This document shows, in pieces, positions 58,712 through 64,000 of a stretch of 64,000 nt of DNA. Made by a program: the position numbers and the translations under genes. Location: positions 1 to 64,000 of the forward strand of contig NZ_JAURWA010000106.1 in assembly GCF_030655195.1 (NCBI RefSeq), read 5' to 3'. The notes beneath the pieces are model-generated. The model worked only from the letters and a program-made list of their open reading frames with translations, was not told the origin of the DNA and did no database searches. The stretch is from Patulibacter sp. Lineage in GTDB: Bacteria; Actinomycetota; Thermoleophilia; Solirubrobacterales; Solirubrobacteraceae. The number at the start of each line of letters is the position of its first letter. The first letter of the stretch is position 1.

Positions 58712-60280
58712 ATGAGCACGGCACGGGAACCAGCGGGCGGCGTCGAGATGGACGCCGATGAACGACGCCTGAGGGAGATGGGCTACGAGCCCACCCTCGA
58801 GCGCAGCATGGGGGCGTTCTCGAACTTCGCGATCTCCTTCTCGATCGTCTCGATCCTCACGGGCGGCCTGGCCAGCTACGGCATCGGCCTCTCCAACGGC
58901 GGTCCGATCACGATGGCCTGGGGCTGGCCGCTGGTCTCGGTGATGGTCCTCTTCGTCGGTCTCGCGATGGCCGAGCTCGCCTCCGCCTACCCGACGGCCG
59001 GCGGCCTCTACTGGTGGGCCTCCAAGCTCGGTTCGCCCGCGCACGGCTGGTTCACCGGCTGGTTCAACCTCGTCGGTCAGATCGCCGTCACCGCGGCCAT
59101 CGACTACGGCGCCGCGATCTTCGTCACCGCGGTGCTCGAGACCATCGGCGCCGGCCTCGGCACCGACCGCACGACGATCTTCGCCGTCTTCACGGTGATC
59201 CTCATCCTCCACGCGGGGATGAACGCCATCGGGCCGCAGATCATGAACCTGCTGAACATGGTCTCCGCCTGGTGGCACGTCGCCGGCGTCACCGTCTTCG
59301 TGCTGGTGCTGATCCTCTTCTCCGACAGCCACCAGAGCATCGACTTCGCCTTCACGAGCACGGTCGACAACTCCGGCGTCGGCTTCGGCGGCGTGACCTT
59401 CTCGTTCCTCCTGGGCCTGCTGCACGCCCAGTACACCTTCACCGGCTACGACGCCTCGGCGCACATGTCGGAGGAGACGAAGAACGCCTCCCGCACCGTC
59501 GCGAAGGGGATCATCAACACGATCCTCGTCTCGGCCGTCTTCGGCTACGTCCTGATCATGGCCGTGACGTTCGCGATCCCGGGCTCCGCGCAGGAGACCC
59601 TCGACGCCACCGCCGCCGCGGGCCTGCCGTCGCCGGTGATCTACATCCTCGACACGCAGCTCTCCTCGGCGCTGTCGGCGATGCTGCTGATCATCGCCGC
59701 CGTCGCGCAGCTGTTCTGCGGCTACGCGTCGGTCACCGCCGCCTCGCGCATGCTCTACGCGTTCTCCCGCGACAAGGCCGTCCCCGGCTCGCGGTTCTGG
59801 TCGCAGCTCTCGTCCCGCCGGGTGCCGCTGGCGGCCATCGGCGTCGTCGTCTTCTTCGCCTGGCTGCTCCTCATCCCGTCGCTGATCGTCGCCGAGGACC
59901 AGGCGATCGTCGCCTACTCGGCCGCGACCTCGATCGCGGTCATCGGGCTCTACATCTCCTACGCCATCCCAATCTGGCTGCGCCTGAAGCAGGGCGACGC
60001 GTTCGAGACCGGCGACTGGCACCTGGGCGGCAGGTACAAGATCGTCGGCGGCATCGCGATCGCCTGGGTCGTCTTCATCTGCCTGCTGTTCATCATCCCC
60101 GCGTCGGACGCCGGCCTGCCGTGGCAGGACGACTTCGCCTGGAGCAGCGTGAACTTCGCCCCGATCACCGTCGCCGTCGTCCTCGGCGCCGTCGGGATCT
60201 GGTGGCTCGTCTCCGCCCGCAAGTGGTTCACCGGACCGCTGCACACCGTCACCGAGATCGAGAAGGAGCTGGACGCCTGA
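58712..60280 (+). CDS. Amino acid/amine permease, APC family
   Basis: A 522-residue transporter with about 12 hydrophobic helices. The first helix region NFAISFSIVSILTGGLASYGIGLSNGGP and the consensus AYPTAGGLYWWASKLG near residue 92 mark the APC amino acid/polyamine superfamily. YDASAHMSEETKNASRTVAKGIINTILVS is the conserved helix 6-7 loop. With the genes that follow, it is likely to import the amine or amino acid they degrade. CGGAG precedes the ATG. The stop overlaps the next start by one base (TGATG). Confidence 0.92.
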   Translation: MSTAREPAGGVEMDADERRLREMGYEPTLERSMGAFSNFAISFSIVSILTGGLASYGIGLSNGGPITMAWGWPLVSVMVLFVGLAMAELASAYPTAGGLYWWASKLGSPAHGWFTGWFNLVGQIAVTAAIDYGAAIFVTAVLETIGAGLGTDRTTIFAVFTVILILHAGMNAIGPQIMNLLNMVSAWWHVAGVTVFVLVLILFSDSHQSIDFAFTSTVDNSGVGFGGVTFSFLLGLLHAQYTFTGYDASAHMSEETKNASRTVAKGIINTILVSAVFGYVLIMAVTFAIPGSAQETLDATAAAGLPSPVIYILDTQLSSALSAMLLIIAAVAQLFCGYASVTAASRMLYAFSRDKAVPGSRFWSQLSSRRVPLAAIGVVVFFAWLLLIPSLIVAEDQAIVAYSAATSIAVIGLYISYAIPIWLRLKQGDAFETGDWHLGGRYKIVGGIAIAWVVFICLLFIIPASDAGLPWQDDFAWSSVNFAPITVAVVLGAVGIWWLVSARKWFTGPLHTVTEIEKELDA

Positions 60281-61617
60281 TGGCCCTGACCCTCGACGAG
60301 CTGCGCACGCAGGTCGACGCCGGAGAGGTCGACACCGTCGTCCTCGGGATGACCGACATGCAGGGGCGCCTGCAGGGCAAGCGCCTGACCGCGCGGCACT
60401 TCGTCGAGGACATCGCCGAGCACGGCGCGGAGGGCTGCAACTACCTGCTGGCCGTCGACGTCGAGATGAACACCGTCGGCGGCTACGCGATGGCCTCGTG
60501 GGAGGGCGGCTACGGCGACTTCGTCATGCGGCCCGACATGTCGACGCTGCGGCCGGTGCCGTGGCAGCCCGGGACGGTCATCGTGCTCGCCGACGTCGAG
60601 TGGCCCGACGGCTCGCCCGTCGTCGCGTCGCCGCGCCAGGTCCTGCGCAGGCAGCTCGACCGGCTCGCGGAGCGCGGCTGGGTCTGCAACGCCGCGACGG
60701 AGCTCGAGTTCCTCGTCTTCCGCACCGGCTACGAGGAGGCCTGGCACGCCGGCTACCGCGACCTCGAGCCGGCCAACCTCTACAACGTCGACTACTCCCT
60801 GCTGGGCACCTCGCGCGTCGAGCCGCTGATCCGCCGGATCCGCAACGACATGACCGCCGCCGGCATGCGGGTCGAGGACTCCAAGGGCGAGTGCAACCTC
60901 GGCCAGCACGAGGTCAACATCCGCTACGGCGACGCGCTGACCTCGGCCGACCAGCACGTGATCTACAAGAACGGCGCGAAGGAGATCGCGTCGCTCGAGG
61001 ACATGTCGATCAGCTTCATGGCGAAGTTCGACGAGCGCGAGGGCAACTCGTGCCACATCCACTGCTCGATCGCGGACGCAGGCACGGGGAAGAACGTCTT
61101 CGCACAGGACCGCGGGCTCTTCGAGTCCTTCGTCGCCGGCCAGCTGGCCAACGTCGAGGCCCTGACCCTGCTCTTCGCCCCCAACATCAACTCCTACAAG
61201 CGCTACGCCTCGGCGTCGTTCGCGCCGACCGCGATCGCCTGGGGCGAGGACAACCGCACCTGCGCGCTGCGGGTCGTCGGGCACGGCGAGGGCCTGCGGG
61301 TCGAGAACCGCGTCCCCGGCGCGGACGTCAACCCGTACCTCGCGCTGGCCGCCACGATCGCCGCGGGCCTCGACGGCATCGACCGCGGGCTGGAGCTCGG
61401 ACCGCCGTGCACCGGCAACGCCTACGAGGCCGACGTGGCCCAGGTGCCCAAGACGCTGGGCGCCGCGCGCGAGCTGTTCCTCGCGAGCCCGCTGGCGAAG
61501 GAGGCCCTCGGGGAGGACGTCGTCGCCCACTACGCCAACATGGCCCAGGTCGAGCTCGACGCGTTCGGCGCCGCCGTGACCGACTGGGAGCGGTTCCGCG
61601 GCTTCGAGCGCCTGTAG
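60280..61617 (+). CDS. Glutamine-synthetase-family ligase, gamma-glutamylpolyamine/amine synthetase
   Basis: A 445-residue glutamine-synthetase-fold enzyme. Metal ligands appear in ATELEFLVF (E-x-E) and ECNLGQHEVNIRYGDAL, the ATP/His site in GNSCHIHCSI, and the glutamate site in RVVGHGEGLRVENRVPGADVNPYLALAATIAAGL. It lacks the Tyr-adenylylation loop and the long C-terminus of GlnA. The PuuA/GlnA3 group attaches glutamate to putrescine, spermidine or a similar amine. It is translationally coupled to the permease and followed by the hydrolase that would release glutamate. The amine cannot be named from sequence. Confidence 0.88.
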   Translation: MALTLDELRTQVDAGEVDTVVLGMTDMQGRLQGKRLTARHFVEDIAEHGAEGCNYLLAVDVEMNTVGGYAMASWEGGYGDFVMRPDMSTLRPVPWQPGTVIVLADVEWPDGSPVVASPRQVLRRQLDRLAERGWVCNAATELEFLVFRTGYEEAWHAGYRDLEPANLYNVDYSLLGTSRVEPLIRRIRNDMTAAGMRVEDSKGECNLGQHEVNIRYGDALTSADQHVIYKNGAKEIASLEDMSISFMAKFDEREGNSCHIHCSIADAGTGKNVFAQDRGLFESFVAGQLANVEALTLLFAPNINSYKRYASASFAPTAIAWGEDNRTCALRVVGHGEGLRVENRVPGADVNPYLALAATIAAGLDGIDRGLELGPPCTGNAYEADVAQVPKTLGAARELFLASPLAKEALGEDVVAHYANMAQVELDAFGAAVTDWERFRGFERL

Positions 61618-61680
61618 GCGCCCGGCGCGGCCCGAGGCCGCGCCGCCGCCGACCGTCCCACCACCCGCACCCCTCCGCGC

Positions 61681-62478
61681 ATGAGCACCACCGAGCACCC
61701 CGACGCCGCCGGCGTCGTCGTCACCACGCCCCGGCCCGTGGTCGGCGTCACCTGCGCGCACGAGACGATCCGCCACGGCGAGTCGTGGCAGCAGCCCGCC
61801 GACTTCGTGCCGGCGAGCTACGTCGCCGCGATCCAGCGCGCCGGCGGCCGCGCCGTCCTGCTGCCCGTCGACCCGGTCGACGCCGCGCACCCCGAGGAGG
61901 TCCTCGCGGGCCTCCACGGGCTGATCCTGACCGGCGGCGTCGACCTCTCCCCCGCCTCCTACGGCGCAGAGCCGCACCCCGCCACGAACGGGGAGACCCC
62001 GGAGCGCGACGTCTTCGAGATGGCGCTGTCGGAGGCGGCGCAGAACGCCGACCTGCCGCTGCTGGCGATCTGCCGCGGCATGCAGATCGTGGCGGCCGCG
62101 GGCGGCGGCACGCTCCTCCAGCACCTGCCGGAGGTCCTCGGCACGGACGAGCACCGCCGGGTCCCCGGCACCCTCGACGAGCGCAACGCCCACGACGTCG
62201 AGCTGACGCCCGGCTCGCTCGCGGCCCGCGCGATCGGGGCGGAGGTCGCGTCCGTGCGCTCCCACCACCACCAGGCGCTCGACCGCGTCCAGGCCGGCTG
62301 GCGCGTCACCGGCCGGGCGATCGGCGACGCCCTGACCGAGGCGATCGAGCGCGACGACCGCACGTTCTGCCTCGGCGTCCAGTGGCACCCGGAGGGCGAC
62401 GCACGCAGCGCCGTCATCGCCGCCCTGGTCGACGCCGCACGGACCCGCGCGGGCGCCGCCCGACCCGAGGCCCGATGA
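61681..62478 (+). CDS. Gamma-glutamyl-GABA hydrolase-like peptidase (class I GATase fold)
   Basis: A 265-residue hydrolase of the PuuD/peptidase C26 group. The nucleophile is in LLAICRGMQIV, and the catalytic His/Glu in GVQWHPEGD near residue 222; SHHHQALDRVQAGWRV precedes it. It should release glutamate from the oxidised gamma-glutamyl intermediate made by the upstream ligase and the missing oxidase. It follows the ligase after 63 bases and ends by overlapping a tiny reading frame. There is no strong ribosome site before its ATG, so coupling or a leader is possible. Confidence 0.9.
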   Translation: MSTTEHPDAAGVVVTTPRPVVGVTCAHETIRHGESWQQPADFVPASYVAAIQRAGGRAVLLPVDPVDAAHPEEVLAGLHGLILTGGVDLSPASYGAEPHPATNGETPERDVFEMALSEAAQNADLPLLAICRGMQIVAAAGGGTLLQHLPEVLGTDEHRRVPGTLDERNAHDVELTPGSLAARAIGAEVASVRSHHHQALDRVQAGWRVTGRAIGDALTEAIERDDRTFCLGVQWHPEGDARSAVIAALVDAARTRAGAARPEAR

Positions 62479-62573
62479 GCTTCCCCACCCGTACCGGCCG
62501 CCGGACGGCCGGGGTCGCGCCGACCGGCGCGCCCCCCGTCCCGGCCACCACCACCACGAAGGAGGACCGATGA
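62475..62573 (+). CDS. Very small reading frame bridging hydrolase and aldehyde dehydrogenase genes
   Basis: A 32-residue frame whose ATG overlaps the hydrolase stop (ATGA) and whose stop overlaps the next gene's ATG. It has a Thr/Pro-rich tail (PATTTTKEDR) containing the Shine-Dalgarno of the next gene. It may be a coupling device or real micropeptide; it could also be chance. Confidence 0.3.
   Translation: MSFPTRTGRRTAGVAPTGAPPVPATTTTKEDR
62560..62566 (+). promoter_or_regulatory. Shine-Dalgarno AAGGAGG of the aldehyde dehydrogenase gene
   Basis: A nearly perfect ribosome-binding site three to four bases before the ATG at 62570, unusual for this window. Confidence 0.6.
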
Positions 62574-63931
62574 CCCTCACCGTCGTCGAGCCCGCCACCG
62601 GCCGCGCGATGGCCGAGATCCCCGAGGCCACGCCGGAGGACGTCGACCGCGCCGTGGAGCGCGCGCAGGCCGCGTTCCCCGCCTGGCGCCACGTCGCCCC
62701 GGCGGACCGCGCGCGGCTGCTGCTGCGCCTGGCCGACGCGATCGAGGCCGAGCTGGAGGACCTCGCCGTCCTCGAGGCCCGCAACGCCGGGCATCCGATC
62801 GCCTCCGCGCGCGGCGAGATCGGCATGGTCGCGGCGACGTTCCGCTACTACGCCGGCGGCGTCGAGCGGCACCTCGGCGACACGATCCCCGTCGCCGGCG
62901 GCGTGGCGATGACGTTCCGCGAGCCGCTCGGCGTCGTCGGGCTGATCACGCCCTGGAACTTCCCGCTGCCGATCGCGTCGTGGAAGCTCGCCCCCGCGCT
63001 GGCGGCCGGCAACTGCGCGATCCTCAAGCCCGCGGAGCTGACGCCGCTGACCGCGATCGAGCTGGAGCGGATCGCGCTGGAGGCCGGGATCCCGGAGGGC
63101 GTCCTGCAGGTGCTCGCGGGTCCCGGACCGACGGTCGGCCAGCGGCTCGTCGAGCACCCCGGCGTCGCGAAGATCGCGTTCACCGGCTCCACCCGGGTCG
63201 GCGCGGGCATCCAGCGCGCCGCCGCCGGGACGATCAAGCGGGTGACGCTCGAGCTGGGCGGCAAGTCCGCCAACGTCGTCTTCGCCGACGCCGACCTGGA
63301 GGCCGCGGCGCTCGCGGCACCCGGGGCGGTCTTCGACAACGCCGGCCAGGACTGCTGCGCCCGCTCGCGGATCCTCGTGCAGCGCTCGGCCGTGGACCGC
63401 TTCCTCGAGCTGCTCGAGCCGGCCGTCAAGGCCTTCACGGTCGGCGACCCGCTCGGCGCGGACGTCGCGATGGGCCCGCTGATCTCGGCCGCGCACCGCG
63501 ACAAGGTCGCCTCGTTCGTCCCCGACGACGCGCCCGTCGCGTTCCGGGGCACCGCACCCGAGGGCGACGGCTTCTGGTTCCCGCCGACGGTGCTCTGCCC
63601 CGTCGACCCAGGGAGCCCCGCCGCGCGCGAGGAGATCTTCGGCCCGGTCGTCGCGGTCGTGCCGTTCAACGACGAGGCCGACGCGATCGCGAAGGCCAAC
63701 GACTCGATCTACGGCTTGTCCGGCTCGATCTGGACGCAGGACGGCGGCAAAGCCCTGCGGGTCGCCCGCCGCATCGAGAGCGGCGTGCTGTCGATCAACT
63801 CCAACAGCTCCGTCCGCGTCTCCACGCCCTTCGGCGGCTTCAAGCAGTCCGGGATCGGGCGCGAGCTCGGCCCGCACGCGATGGAGGCCTACTCCGAGCT
63901 GAAGACCGTCTACTACGCCACCGGCGCGTGA
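62570..63931 (+). CDS. Aldehyde dehydrogenase (amine-pathway type)
   Basis: A 453-residue NAD(P)-dependent aldehyde dehydrogenase. The cofactor region is TPWNFPLPIASWKLAPALAAGN, the catalytic Glu lies in VTLELGGKSANVVF, and the nucleophile is in FDNAGQDCCARSRIL (the first of two cysteines after GQD). FGGFKQSGIGRELG is the standard C-terminus. In this operon it would oxidise the gamma-glutamylamino-aldehyde or aminobutyraldehyde to the acid. The next frame begins inside its stop (GTGA). Confidence 0.94.
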   Translation: MTLTVVEPATGRAMAEIPEATPEDVDRAVERAQAAFPAWRHVAPADRARLLLRLADAIEAELEDLAVLEARNAGHPIASARGEIGMVAATFRYYAGGVERHLGDTIPVAGGVAMTFREPLGVVGLITPWNFPLPIASWKLAPALAAGNCAILKPAELTPLTAIELERIALEAGIPEGVLQVLAGPGPTVGQRLVEHPGVAKIAFTGSTRVGAGIQRAAAGTIKRVTLELGGKSANVVFADADLEAAALAAPGAVFDNAGQDCCARSRILVQRSAVDRFLELLEPAVKAFTVGDPLGADVAMGPLISAAHRDKVASFVPDDAPVAFRGTAPEGDGFWFPPTVLCPVDPGSPAAREEIFGPVVAVVPFNDEADAIAKANDSIYGLSGSIWTQDGGKALRVARRIESGVLSINSNSSVRVSTPFGGFKQSGIGRELGPHAMEAYSELKTVYYATGA

Positions 63932-64000
63932 GCGCCGCCCCGTCCGGTCCGCCCCGCGGGCCGCACCCCTTCGTCACCGATCACCCCGAGGAGGCCGCAT
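63928..64000 (+). CDS. Start of the next gene, cut by the window end
   Basis: Only 24 residues are visible, from a GTG overlapping the aldehyde dehydrogenase stop by four bases: a Ser/Pro/Gly-rich beginning then PHPFVTDHPEEAA. The coupling makes it part of the same operon. It could be the missing amine oxidase/dehydrogenase or another step; too little is present to say. Confidence 0.5.
   Translation, partial: MSAAPSGPPRGPHPFVTDHPEEAA

Overview
The window is about 64 kb of very GC-rich chromosomal DNA with closely packed genes on both strands. I found no rRNA, tRNA, insertion sequence, prophage or CRISPR array. The gene content points to an aerobic, heterotrophic actinobacterium: a GTP-type PEP carboxykinase, a large NAD-glutamate dehydrogenase, paired ArsA-like ATPases, a mycobacterial-type LeuA, FadR/GntR and PucR regulators, and P450 and EthA-like monooxygenases. 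Base composition and the start-site architecture would fit the class Thermoleophilia (Solirubrobacterales, Patulibacter-like), but that placement is inference.

Layout. 1-10.9 kb: membrane and secreted proteins, two DedA proteins, an SRPBCC protein, a zinc-ribbon/GNAT pair and NAD-glutamate dehydrogenase. 11.2-16.7 kb: a membrane protein fused to a spermidine-synthase-like domain, a non-coding 17-bp tandem array, an aldo/keto reductase, and an AbiEi/DUF559-type protein preceded by an 18-bp tandem array. 16.7-25.5 kb: zinc alcohol dehydrogenase, uracil-DNA glycosylase, PEP carboxykinase, a class IV aminotransferase, two divergent citrate synthases (one with a DNA-binding domain), an alkyltransferase-like protein and signal peptidase I. 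25.6-32.1 kb: flavin monooxygenase, PucR regulator, MaoC-like protein, Nramp transporter, OsmC and a Chloroflexus-like malyl-CoA lyase. 32.2-41 kb: two ArsA-like ATPases, a large secreted protein, cupin, a second HpcH/HpaI lyase, ATP-grasp and Fpg/Nei. 41-54.7 kb: Tat amidase, ABC ATPase, an unfamiliar 566-residue protein, gntR-leuA, upp, ilvA, a GFA protein and two membrane-anchored unknowns. 54.9-64 kb: acyl-CoA dehydrogenase divergent from a P450, a GntR regulator, then a permease / gamma-glutamylpolyamine synthetase / hydrolase / aldehyde dehydrogenase cluster that runs off the end.

How the genes work together. Central carbon flow is well represented (citrate synthases, malyl-CoA lyase, PEP carboxykinase, glutamate dehydrogenase). 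The right end looks like uptake of an amine, its gamma-glutamylation, aldehyde oxidation and release of glutamate. The amine-oxidising step is not in view.

The clearest cross-window pattern is that about 34 of some 54 starts have a -10-like hexamer (TANNNT, or the looser NANNNT) ending 6-9 bases before the start codon, with no Shine-Dalgarno sequence. This suggests most first genes are transcribed as leaderless mRNAs. A minority (pckG, the plus-strand citrate synthase, acyl-CoA dehydrogenase, P450, permease, aldehyde dehydrogenase) carry Shine-Dalgarno sequences and often extra operator-like palindromes.
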